Shown here one piece after another: positions 12,048 through 23,800 of a DNA stretch of 64,000 nucleotides. The notes beneath the pieces are model-generated. The model saw nothing but the letters and a program-made list of their open reading frames with translations. It did not search any database and was not told the origin of the DNA. The position numbers were made by a program, and so were the translations under genes. Source of the DNA: Smallanthus sonchifolius (taxonomy: Eukaryota; Streptophyta; Magnoliopsida; Asterales; Asteraceae); NCBI GenBank assembly GCA_023525975.1, contig CM042034.1:2487501-2551500 (forward strand), read 5' to 3'. Every line of letters begins with the position of its first letter. Position 1 is the stretch's first letter.

Positions 12048-13541
12048 CACGCTAGCAAACCGATCAACGAATTAACGGATTTTAACCTCCGAACATTGAA
12101 GAACGAACAGAGGATGACGTGAGTTTCAAGTTTCGGAGACGATAATTGGTGATGAAAATAGGGTTTTGTTTTTGGATTTAAAGATTGATTCAGAAAGGGG
12201 GAAACGTGTGAGAGAGATTCGGCGGTCAGAGGTGAGGGAGCGAAGGAACTACTGGTTGTGCGTCTTGATGAACTCTTTGCTTAGGAGATTGTGAGACTGG
12301 AGATTATCGATGTCAATGTACGACATAAAATATTATTAATTAATGGTTTGAACAATTAACCATATCGCATGCCATAAATATTATCATGTATATCTCTTAG
12401 TTTTTTAAATATATCCACTAAAATTTTCAAGTATATTTTTACAATTTTAATTTTTGTATAATTTAACGTTTTTAATAACTATAATAAACTAAAATTTAAT
12501 CAACCACATACAAATCGTATTCTGAATACATATCTTACTAGCTTTCATCTTTTCATATTTTAAATCGGCGGCGGCCTAATAGGCTTGGGCCATAAAGCTG
12601 TTGTTTTAGACCCCCAGTTTGTAAAAGTTTTTTATATATATTTACAACTGGGCTTTGATTTTGGCTTGTAATAAGTTGATGAAATAGGTTGACTCGTGCG
12701 TGAGAAATCGGCCTGCAAGAAATCAAAGCGTTTCCCGTAGATTTCCCCCCAAATTTGTTTATGTACTAGGATTACCGGTATTCTACGCTTCGAATTGTTG
12801 CAGAAATCTACACATATATGATGGAGAATCATATGAACAGATTCGGGTGTGAAATTCGCATTGAATAGGCGATGGATGCAGAATTTGACAAGGTAGGTTT
12901 TGGTTAGTTATATTAGTGAGCAAAGTTATGTGTTTGTAGCATTGTTCAATTACAAGCCATAAATATAGTGTGTTTATGGTTTTCCTTTATGATATATAAT
13001 GGCACCGGAAATATATTAATTCTTTTTAATTTTAGCTACAACAAATAACTTCTTTTTCATAATGAGAGGATTTTAATCCTCTCTTTAAAGATGGAATAGA
13101 AAGATGATAATTTCTTTTTTTCTTGTTGATTAAAAGATAAGGATGTTACATTTTTTCAATCGACGTTTTTCAGTTTATAAATTGTACAACATAAAATGTA
13201 TTCACTTCTAACATCTCTCAACTATTCCCACTTCTTGTTTAATTTAATCTCAATATTTTTCTACTACCATTCCCACCTATTATATATTTTGTTGATTGTA
13301 GTAGAATTATAACACATATTAAGCCATGAACTACATTAATTTATGCCGTCTAAGATCCTTATGCTCATGTTCTAAAGTTTTGTGTTTATAAATTGTATGG
13401 GTTTTGTTGCTTGATATAAGTATCGATCAACAGGGATATGATTTGTGTGTAAATTGTCTTGTTAGGTACCACTTACTTGCCTCGATTTTTTGTATTGACT
13501 ATTAAGATTGTTAAGTAAGTAAAAGTAATATATGTGGTCTA
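12048..13541. other. SP1-like 5' flank and intergenic DNA
   Basis: The first about 250 bp probably hold the SP1-like 5' untranslated region and promoter. I could not pick out a TATA box with confidence. The remainder is AT-rich with no recognisable coding sequence. Confidence 0.45.
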
Positions 13542-13854
13542 CTAGGTTAAAATCTCGTGTATTACACGGTTTGAATAAATATAATATTATATATTAAGTA
13601 AAAAAATATTTTTTTAAAAACTCGTATTTTACACATATTGAATAAACCCGTGAAATACAATATAATCTGTTAACGCATACACTAGTCAAAATATGTCAGG
13701 AGATTTATTAATATAAAGATTAGTATTTTATTTAAAAACATATTATTATTAAAAGATAGAAATGTATTTAATAAGAGAGAGAGACGGGAAAAATATGATG
13801 AGATTGAATATGAAGGAGACACGTGGCATCTCAAAACCTTTATTTATTATATAG
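13542..13854 (-). mobile_element. non-autonomous Helitron remnant
   Basis: Read on the minus strand, it ends with the hairpin CCGTGTAATACACGAG, then TTTTAACCTAG, a Helitron 3' terminus (hairpin plus CTAG). The 5' side carries TATATAATAAATAAAGG and a CCACGTGTC motif shared with the other Helitrons here. Its 5' TC end was lost to the neighbouring Helitron. Confidence 0.6.
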
Positions 13855-14283
13855 CTAGTTTAGATCCCGTGTATACACACGGGTGAAAAATATCAATAAA
13901 TAAAATTTTTAAATCTTTATGTGTGTATTTTACACGTGTAAAAATGTATCATATACTAAGGATAGAAAAGAAAAGTCAAAATATGCAAAATCTATTATAT
14001 AATTGAGTTTCGAAAATAAATTAAAAACTATTTAGTGTAATTTGTTTTTAATTTATTATTTGATTGAAAATAAAAGTTAAATAATTAGATTTTCAAAGTT
14101 TCGTAAGGAACAATTTAAAATAAATGTGTTTTATTAGTATATAATTAATATTTTCTTTAAATATATATTGTTGTCAAAAATAGGAAGTGTATTTAATAAG
14201 AGAGAGGCGGGAAAAAAATTATGAGAATGAATGTGGAGGCGACACGTGTCATGAAAAAACATTTATTTATTATATAGTATAGA
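13855..14283 (-). mobile_element. non-autonomous Helitron (429 bp)
   Basis: On the minus strand it starts TCTATACTATATAATAAATA after an A, and ends with the hairpin CCCGTGTGTATACACGGG, then ATCTAAACTAG. There is no coding sequence. It sits directly against the preceding Helitron, probably inserted into that element's 5' end. Confidence 0.7.
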
Positions 14284-16119
14284 TATATATTTTTCTATTA
14301 AGCTACTACTAAATACATATCCAAAGTCAAACAGATGAGATTTATTGTATTGAAAAACAACTAAAACCTATATCAAATTTGTATGTTGAACAAAACAACA
14401 GAACCACAAGGCCTAGTTATAAAAATTGAGATTTTAAAAACCTTGCAAGTTAATTTTTCATTATGATATTTGTTGAGGGATACCATACGTGTAAGGATAT
14501 TCTCTGAGTGAATAATTGAGATTTTAAAAACCTTACATATTAATTTTCCATAATCAAGCGGTTAGTATTTCTTTCGGTTAGTATCTCTTTCGCTACGTGA
14601 ATCATAACTCTTTATTTGGTTTTCTACTAAAGATCTATAACATATAATAAAAGAAAACAATCTGAGACACGTGACAACACCACATTCACTCTCACATCTT
14701 TTTTCCCGCCCATTACCCGTTTACCTATTAACATCCACACGCGGATCTTTAAACCCAACATGAATACCCGATTTCACAATACCCCACTTTTCACAAACCC
14801 TAATTCGAGCCTACACTAATCTCTCTCCCTATCCTCTCCTTTATTCGTCTCCATCCATTCATCATCTTTCGATTAATCAATTGGAAGTGAGTTTTTTTTC
14901 TGATTACAAGTAATTTTGATATCAATTCATCGTCGTGTTCTCTTTATCTCTCAGCCGTTACACTTCCTCTTATCCTTACCCTTTACCTACATTTTAGTCT
15001 TATTTTCAATTTAATTTTGCAGGTTGTGTTGAATTGTTGTCTCTCATGCTCAGTTTCCGCAAGCGAATCAGTGAAATTTAGATTCGCCAGATCTGTGTTA
15101 TGGATTTAATTTTTTGAATTGAGTTTGACTTTTCCAAGTGTGGGGTTTAGGTTTAAGTTTGTGGTTTTCGATTGATTACTTTGGGTTTTTTGAATTAAGT
15201 TTGACTTCTCCAGATCTGTTAAAAAATCTTTGCAGCAGTGGACTTGAGATGATGATGGAACAAGTTTCCGAATACCTAAACAGGATTAAAGCTTGGTTTT
15301 AGACTTCATCAATTTTGTTAGCTTCATTTGATTTTAAGGTTAGTTCTGATTTCGATTTGGATTCTAATTTTTAATTATGTTCATTCCAAGTTGATGATGG
15401 AACAAGTTTCTGAATACTTATAGCAATCTGTTTTTGTTTATGTTCATCTGACTACAGTTTTAGTTCAGTCATTGATTTAGGGTTGACTGATTTTTGGGGT
15501 TTATCCATTTCAGATTAGTTTCAATTCAATCATAAATTTTGGTTTGGTTGATTTCTGGGTTTCTTCGATTTTTGTTCTGTCATCAATTTCTTTAGACTTT
15601 GCAGTTTGTTTCTGTTTATTCAGTAAGTTATTTCTTAGACCATATTTATAGTTTACATATCACTATAGTTAACATTGAATTGTGTTTAGATGGAAATCCA
15701 AATGATAATTGTATCCAAAAGTTAAATTGGAAATTTATTGATTTTGATTATTTAGATTAAAATTTCAAAATCATATAAATGCTTAAGTTCTGAATAACTT
15801 GGAAGTGCAATCATTGCTTAATTTCAAAATCATACCAATGCTTATGTTCTGAATAACTTGGAACTGCAAGTTTCTTTCAATTCCAAACTTCATATCAATG
15901 ATTTCGCATATTATGTGAAATTACAAATAACAATTACTCCTTTTGTCTATAAAACATGGCATTTCTTGGAACAACCCTAAGAGGAATTCGTTGCATATTT
16001 TTGTAGACAGTGGATGGCTACTTCTCTTCTTCTTTTGTGAATGTTATTTCTTTGATTTGTTTGTTTATATTTTTGGTAGACCGATTGAATATCAAGTTCA
16101 TCTGATTATTGATCTTATA

Positions 16120-16188
16120 CAGCTCTATGAATATACCAATACAACATTATACAGCTCTATGAATATACCAATACAACATGGGCCTTCC
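16120..16188 (+). pseudogene. captured CRWN/NMCP fragment, part 1
   Basis: The sequence encodes, with a small frame slip, LYEY then YQYNMGL, the conserved start of the coiled coil in plant CRWN (LITTLE NUCLEI, nuclear matrix constituent) proteins. A 30 bp tandem duplication covers the same stretch. The fragment continues after the LTR-like insertion, at 18882. It lies inside the Helitron and is not a working gene. Confidence 0.6.
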
Positions 16189-18881
16189 TGTAACATTTAT
16201 GATTTTCTGATTGTTATCTCACTTTATTCTCCTTATGTCACAATGACGACAATTCCATTTCGATCTCATACTCGCTCAACACAACATTTCACGACATATA
16301 TAACATGTGCATACATATATACACATATTTATATAAATTCATATAGATAAATATATATACACAAATACATGCATACATACATTAATATGTCACACAAATG
16401 CATACACACATGCCACCACACAAACGACACTCAATTCGACACGATGTTTGAACCCAAACCCCGTAGTTCCTATCTTATAGTCGCGGTAGATGACCAAGAC
16501 CAAGAAAGAACGCATGTTTGACTTTTAAAAGTCAAACATGGCCGAATTCTTAAAGATCAAGGCTATATTGTTCGATCAAATCGACCCCAATGGGTTTCAT
16601 CATGAGTACAATCGATATTCGACCCAAAGCAGGCCCATTCCTCAAACAAATTCTGCCATTTCACGCGGTTATCGAAATTCAAACGAGTTTGACTTAGGAT
16701 AGTCAAACCCGTAACAATTATCCCTCAATTAAACGAAATTTACGCGTCTAAATCCCCCAAATCACTCATAAAACAACCACGCACGTACCTAGGCTGTTAT
16801 CAGGACCCGATTCACTCCCAATTCAGTGAATTTACGCGTAATCAACCTCCCCGTCCATTTCGGCCAAATTAAAATCAAAACAGCTAATCCGCGTGAAATC
16901 AAACGAATTAAATCACCCTCCCACTCTCTTATTCATCCACACAAACTCCCTCAACCTGTGAACAAGCCGCATATCATCTTTGGAGCCCTGTCGAGCCTCA
17001 AGAACAGTCGGACCTGTGTTTCTGTCGTCCTCACTCGTCCCCGCATCAATCCAAGTAAGAACTAGGTCATTCGCTTCGTTTTTTCATATATTTCAATAGC
17101 CCCTTATCAATTCGGGTTATCAAATCTTATCAAGAACAATTTGAATTCCTGTCTTGAGCGCTAATCTGATTTGGATTTGTATTTCAGATTCATGATTTAA
17201 GCTTTATGGGTTCCTAGTAATATCAGCGAACCACTCGGTCCAACTGGCTAAGTCACTGCACCATTGGACCGAGTGGCGTGGGTTCGAAACCCATCCACCG
17301 CCGGACTTTTTTGCGTACTTAAAACCCAAACCCGGCTCACTGCGGGATTCATATTAAGATTTTTCTGTTCCAAAGTTTGAGCAGGGATGCGCCTCTTGGT
17401 CTTGTGGTTAGAACAGATGCATCACACAGTAGCCACCCGGGTTCGAACCGGGTGGACTACTTATACTTTTTTTACTCGTATTTAAGACTCCAAAAATTCT
17501 ATAAAAATAATTTTTATAAACCTCACAATATTTTGAGCAGAATGAAACCAAATTTGCCTATTTCCATTATAAACTCATTTTTATTTCGAATATTATTGTT
17601 AAAATCATATATTAATCATTTAAAATAAAAATAGAGACTTTTAAATAATAATGAAAGAATTACTAAATTAAATACTCGTTGTCACAAGATTTTTATAAAA
17701 ATTATTTGCTCTCGAAGGAAAAGTTATTAAAGCCTTATTAAATGTAAACTTGATTCAAAATTTATAAAAAGGAAATCCTTTTTAACTCATCACCATTTTA
17801 AATAGTAAATAAATAAATAGATTTATTTATTGTTTATAAAATTTACACTTAAATAAAGATATCATTCATTTAAATCATATTTCAATAAATATAATACCTA
17901 TACTATTTCTCTAAACTAAATAAACAAATAATAATTATTTGATTTATTTAGTTATCCAACCCAAACCCTAATCTAATTATTTTAAAAACTATTGAATTTA
18001 ATATTACACCGTGCAAGCCACAAACACCCACAACTCAAAAACCTTCGTACACACACTCAATTAAATCATAGTCTTAGACTTAGATTTTTTTGTACATATT
18101 ATTAATACATATCCATATACTTTACACACTAGGTTAACCTTGTGAGATTCCAATGACCATTTTGCTATCTAGTCCCGTGTGCTAGCTACACCTTTGATTC
18201 AAGGTGAGTTTACATAGCCCCTCTTTTACATTTTTACATATTTTGGGGTGAAACATGATCTATTCTTTAAAGCTTTTTACATAAACTTAAATACAATTCA
18301 ATAATATGATATTATGTGTTACGTGCTTTATGCTTGAATGCTATGAGTTAAGACTACATATACATGACTTTAGTACAATCATTAACTACGTACAAGCCAA
18401 CGGTTAACATTGATGGATCTATTGTGTCTGACAAACCCACCCGGTTAGGGTGTTTGTTACCGACTTTACATAAGGGTAACCTGCGTGTTATGCCTCAGTC
18501 CAAGGTTTGATTGTACACACATAGTTTAACTATAGATTCTCCATAAATGCCTTATACACATGTATCGTATGAATTGTATAAAACATCTTAAACTTGTTGT
18601 GTGTCAAAACCTATGTATGCTCACCAACTTTTTAGTTGACCTTATTTTCATCATGTTTCAGGTACCAATGCTTGAGAATAAGTACAAGTTGCTTCACTTA
18701 GGACCGAGGACCTAGAATGAAATTTACAGAAACTATTTATGTATTTTCTATTCTTGTATTGTGGAATTTGATGTTTTAATGAAATTGGTTGTTTAAATAT
18801 TTCAACTTTAGTAAACCTTGAGCTTTTGAACAGTCTACATGTCCCGCCCCAACGTATTCCGCCGTCGGTTGGGGTGTGACA
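16189..18881. mobile_element. candidate solo LTR (2.7 kb), flanked by CTTCC repeats
   Basis: The insertion starts TGTAACA and ends GTGTGACA, so both ends have TG...CA form. It is flanked by 5 bp direct repeats CTTCC (16184-16188, 18882-18886), and the CRWN coding fragment resumes across it, which fixes the boundaries independently. On the minus strand it begins TGTCACACCCCAACCG, a common start of plant Gypsy LTRs. No gag or pol is visible. Solo LTR is my preferred reading; strand is not certain. Confidence 0.6.
17225..17485 (+). repeat. two tRNA-like modules with B-box and T-run
   Basis: Near 17227-17312 and 17384-17470, two blocks each end in a perfect B-box/T-arm (GGGTTCGAAACCC and CCCGGGTTCGAACCGGG). 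Each is followed by a run of six or more T, as in RNA polymerase III units. The upstream halves are poor A-box matches and do not fold as a complete cloverleaf, so these look like SINE heads or tRNA relics inside the LTR-like insertion. Confidence 0.4.
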
Positions 18882-19150
18882 CTTCCGCCTTCTCCTCACT
18901 GAGAAAAAAGAACGGATCTCTAAAAATGAACAATTTGAGCAAGCATTAGCTGAAACAAAGGAGCTCCTTCAGCGAGAACAAACGGCTCATCTTATTGCAA
19001 TGTTATAAGAAGAGAAACGAGGAGAGAAGTTAACAAAAGCATTGGGAGTTGAAAAACAGTGTATCAATGAGGTTACTCAACCTTAAACCATGATTGGTTA
19101 CTGCAGTTAGAGAAGGCTTTGCGTGAAATGCGGTCAGAATATGCATAGAT
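18882..19150 (+). pseudogene. captured CRWN/NMCP fragment, part 2
   Basis: The frame encodes LLLTEKKERISKN, then QALAETKELLQREQTAHLIA, KALGVEKQC and LEKALREMRSEYA. In the family these are consecutive parts of the CRWN coiled coil, which builds the plant nuclear lamina. A stop codon follows HLIAML, and an intron remnant ending TGCAG separates KQCINE from LEKAL. This is therefore a genomic capture, not a retrocopy, and it is dead. Confidence 0.7.
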
Positions 19151-19163
19151 AAAATTTACTTTG

Positions 19164-19330
19164 TATGCAGTTGATCGAGAAAATAAAGAAAGTTTGTCTG
19201 TTGGGCAAGCATATAGAATACGTGTGGGCCCTTTAAAGGAATACATGTTCCGTGTCATGGCAATTGGATATTTAGATAAAAACATGTCAATTAGGTTGTA
19301 TTTTGTTAACAAGGGGTGGAAAGATGAATC
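19164..19330 (+). pseudogene. captured fragment resembling an SPT5 KOW region
   Basis: Following a TGCAG acceptor-like site, the frame encodes VDRENKESLSVGQAYRIRVG and then PLKEYMFRVMAI. This resembles the KOW-domain stretch of plant SPT5, the transcription elongation factor that pairs with SPT4. It loses resemblance after about 40 residues. Adjacent to the CRWN piece within one Helitron, it suggests capture from a second gene. The assignment is from memory of the motif and less certain than CRWN. Confidence 0.45.
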
Positions 19331-19799
19331 AAAACTGGTTGAACAAGTTAAACATCTCACAAGTCATGTATTCAAATGCTTAGTATGTAGAGAAATATGA
19401 ATTATATCGTTTTTATTATTCAACCCGTGTAATACACGGGTCTATAACCTAGTTAGTTATATATCAAAGCACTCCTATTTCCTATTTCATAAAATCATAT
19501 TTTGGAATGTATGATTTTTGTTATTAATTGATTTAGATCAAAATTATATTTTAGTTTATATTTTTGTAAGGATAAATAGAAACTTGTTATTTGATGTAAT
19601 TGAAAATATTTTCAATTAACATAGAAGATGTAATCTCAGATAAAAATAATTTTTTTTAAAAAATATTATCCCAACTCCTTAGAAGTTGGGTTATATCAAG
19701 AGTAATAATGCTTTAAAAAATGAGTTCGTATGAAGAGTAACGGTGCTTGGTTTTATCTTACATATGTTTGGGTGCATTGAAATATAGTTTTAAAGCCTG

Positions 19800-20465
19800 T
19801 AGTTGTTGGGATTAGATGAGGCATTTATGAAATGTCTCTACCCTGACAATTATTAACTACAATTAGTCTTGATCCTAATAGTGGAATCTATCCTTTGGCT
19901 TATGCTAAAAATAAGAGTTCATGGACCCGGGTTTTGCAATGGTTTGATTGTTTTGATATACTTTCACTATTATTGCATATGTTCTCTATAGTTAAGACGG
20001 TTTTGGTTTTGTTATACTTTGACTAATTGACGAATGTTAATTACTTGATCATAGGGTGTTATACCGGCCATTTTCACAGTCTTCCCCTACCGCATAGCAT
20101 AGGTCATGTCTTAGGCATATTCATCATAACATGAAAGCTGCAATGGAGAGGGAAAGCTTTCGAGGATTGCTTGTGGAATTGTGCAACGTCTACTGCAATT
20201 CCAAAGTTTCAATCCTAAATGGATGAGTTGAAGAAGTACAATATTGAGGCTTATAATTTTCTGGCAAACATACCCCGCCACACTGGTCAAGTCTCAATGT
20301 CCCAATATATTAACCAACAAATGGTAAGAGTTTGGAGCAAAAGTCTCAATGTCCCACTACATTGACCATTTGACCCCAACCCGTCATATCATACATCAAT
20401 TGGTAGGCCTAAGAAGAAAACGAGTAAAGATCAAGTGGAGGTTGATGATGAAACGGATAAAGGAG
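19800..20465 (+). pseudogene. decayed MULE (MuDR-type) transposase
   Basis: Disconnected frames encode DPNSGIYPLAYA (about 19871), then RESFRGLLWNCATSTAIPK-like sequence, MDELKKYNIEAYNFLANIPP (about 20222) and GRPKKKTSK (about 20406). These occur in this order in plant Mutator transposases: core, C-terminal helices, basic tail. Small indels and stops break it. Its 3' end lies about 370 bp from the MED33A start codon. Confidence 0.7.
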
Positions 20466-20830
20466 GCAAAATTTAAAGGAAGTTGAAGTTTGTGACATGT
20501 GATGACGTTTTGACTTCTCCATACGTTATAGTTTTTCGAGCTGACGTTTTAATATTTTACGCTTTTGATTTCTCGATCGCCAAGTTTAAATGTTTGATAT
20601 CTAAAAAAAAAGGTACAACATAACCGCGGTCGTAGCATTTTTTGGTATAAATGGCCCCCATACCCTGGCACGCCACCGTACTGGTGGTAACCGTGCATTT
20701 ATTTTCTTGGCCCCTCTCACACTTCAACGACAATTCGTCACTCAGCTGATCTCGTGTGATATCGAAGAATTTTCCTCCTTGAAAGCTTCCGATTAGAAAA
20801 AAAAACCCTAGGACTAGAACTGAATAAACC

Positions 20831-23800
20831 ATGGCGGTGACCGTACCGGCGAGCACGAGCATGTGGGACGGAGTGATGGAAATGACAAAATCCGCTCAAA
20901 ATAAGGCCGCTGATCCGTTGATGTGGGCGGTTGCGCTCTCGTCTACGCTATTATCCTCAGGAGTATCCATGCCGTCAACTAAGGTCGCTGAATTACTCGT
21001 TTCTCACATCTGTTGGTCCAATAACGTTCCAATTGCTTGGAAATTTCTCGAAAAAGCGTTGTCAATTAGGGTTGTACCGCCAATGCTCGTTCTCGCGCTT
21101 CTATCTAACAGGTTATGTTCGTGTTTACTGATTCAATTGATTCCATAATCATAGACCAATTGTAGTCTTAATAGAGCTATATTAGTTCATGCTTTTGATT
21201 CGTGGAAGATTAGTAAAGTTGCGATTCAGCCTGTGGTTTAGTTTGAGTGTATTTTACAAGGACATGTAGATGATTTAGTAACCTGAACGTTGTTTATGAA
21301 TTTTTTTTTGGATGTGCTATTGTTGCTTGATGTTGTAATAATCACTTTTGGTGAAGTTGAGCATATGGCAGATTTTGATTACTCAACAAGAGCATATAAA
21401 TTATTCTACTATATCCTTTGATAATCAGTTTTGCTCAACAAGTTAATATGAAGTTGATTACTTGATACTTAAAAAGAAGGCAAAAAGTAGGTTACTCTGA
21501 CTCGATAGATAATCAGATAATTAAGCTGAAAATGTACATCCAAATACTTCTTAGAAGTATAGCTTATTATCAAGCTTGGAGAAGAACACGCAGGTACCTG
21601 TTAAGAGGTAGGCAGTACACAGTAGAGGTTCCTAATTGGTGGTATTTATAACGTTGTGTTTACACGCTACATAATTTGTAGTAAAAGGTTATTGTACAGT
21701 TTAGTTATTATCAAGTATTATTGTTTGATTCAAATGTTTTTGGTTATCATAGAGTAATCCCAAGTCGAAGAAGCCATCCTGCCGCCTACAGGCTTTATTT
21801 GGAGCTTCTTAAAAGACACATTTTTCCATTGGCTTCTGAAGTTAACGGTCCAAACTATCACACGTAAGATTCTTATTTCCATATGGCTTGGAGATGACCT
21901 ATACTTTTAGAATATAGTTTCTCTGGAGTCTATTGTTGTTATTTAAAGTGAAATTTTGCATTTCTCTTGTATCTTTATTATGCAATTGTATTGAATGGTT
22001 AGGCAGTTTGTTTTTGATACACATGTAGCTTGAAAATATACTTGAACACAGTAAGAATGTCATTCTTTTATGTAATTGCAGGATCATGGAATCTATAGAT
22101 GATACTCTTCACCTCAACAAGATATTTGGTTTTCAATCCAGTGAACCTGGTCTTGTTTTGGTTGAATTTTTATTTTCAGTAGTGTGGGAGCTACTTTATG
22201 TCTCACTCGACGATGAAAACTTGCTGGAACTAGTACCTGAAAAGAATACTCTATGGCCAACCAAACCACTGGACATGGAAATTGATGATCATAGTAATTA
22301 TGGAGAAAATAAAATTGATTATCACCAGGGACTGTACAAAATGAATACCATAACAGCTATTGAGATAATTGGAGAAATTTTCCGTAGTAAAGTAACTTCC
22401 AGAATTTTGCAATTGGCACGTCGGAATATGTAAGGAAAAAGTGCCAAAATTTGTCACTTTTTGACCTCTTTTCTTACAAATGGGTGGATCCAGGTTATGT
22501 TTTTCAAATGAATAAAATAAAAATACAGTGTATTTTTAATGCATAACACCATTAAGTCATTTTTTTCCCCAAAGATAGATTATTATTGAAACAATATAAA
22601 TTAATTTAATCATATTTCACACATGAATTGTTTTTGAAAAGTAAAATTTTGGACGAAAAGTGTTCTGGGTCAAACCAATGAGTTTTGAAACTTGTGGATA
22701 TGTATTTGTTTTGACTGGTTACCTTACCTGGAACTGCCCATTTTGGCACCTATATCTGTACATTTGGGCTTTTGGAGTTTTGGTGCATTACCAGTTCTAT
22801 TCCACTAGTGTAGTCCTTTTCCTGATTATAGGTTAACATCAATCATCTCTGATCTATATTTTTGATTTCTTTGTTTCTAATAGTGGTTTGCTAATCTATA
22901 CTTATAGGCCTGCACATTGGGGATCTTTTATGCATCATTTGAGGCTGCTTGTAGGAAACTCAACAGCTTTAAGAAATTCGAAAGATATTACTCCTGAGGC
23001 TCTTTTGCAGTTGACATCTGATAACCGCGTATTACTGTCTAAGGAATGTAAAACAGTATCTCTCCAACAGTTCCATGCAGTAATGGCTTCTGGATCACTT
23101 ATTTCATCTGCAGAGCAAAGTTATGGTGCTAATCGTTCGGCTGTTTGGCTTCCACTTGATTTATTCCTTGAAGACACTATGGATGGATTTGTGGTGGCTA
23201 CTACCAGTGCAGCTGAAACTCTAACCGGTACTTTTATTTTAAGTTTCTGATATATGAATTATGTCATTTGTAATGACATCTAAACAAATGGATCTGTATT
23301 TTAGATCTTCTGAAAGCTCATCAGGCGATTACCCAGGCCTCTTGGCAGGACACTTTTCTTGGCTTATGGATTGCAGCTTTACGGCTTGTACAAAGGGTAA
23401 AAAAATACATAATAGTAGTACATATACCTATAAAATAATATATATGTATATAATAAGTTTGTGCGTGTATGTATATGAATATATGTGCGCGTGTCTGTTA
23501 CACACACACACATATATATATATATATTGTTAGGATCATATGAGAAACTAAATATTCATGAGGAACATGAGAAGCAAACTGATTTACTATTTATTTTTCC
23601 AACATTGATTCACAATTTTACGAATCTGCTCAAATATGTAAATTTGTGAAATAAAGTTACATTATTTGTTGTCAGTTTGTTTTTCACATTTCTCATGAAT
23701 ATTTGGTTTCTTTCTCACTGGAACCTAAGCCTATATGTGTAATATAAATACACACACACACACATATATATAGCACATAGATTTGGTGGACAATTGGATC

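Larger units (their letters stand above)
14634..19452 (+). mobile_element. gene-capturing Helitron, split by a later LTR-like insertion
   Basis: The 5' end TCTATAACATATAATAAAAG follows an A. The 3' end is the hairpin CCCGTGTAATACACGGG, then TCTATAACCTAG, followed by T. TC...CTAG with insertion between A and T is the Helitron hallmark. After removing the 2.7 kb insertion at 16189-18881 the element is about 2.1 kb. It carries exon pieces of a CRWN/NMCP gene and, probably, of SPT5. The leader (14770-15300) looks like a transcribed untranslated region with an intron-like stretch. No Rep/helicase coding is present, so it is non-autonomous. Confidence 0.7.

Noticed and set aside
17225..17485. Functional tRNA genes
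   Set aside because: T-arms are good but D-arm, anticodon stem and acceptor pairing cannot be completed.
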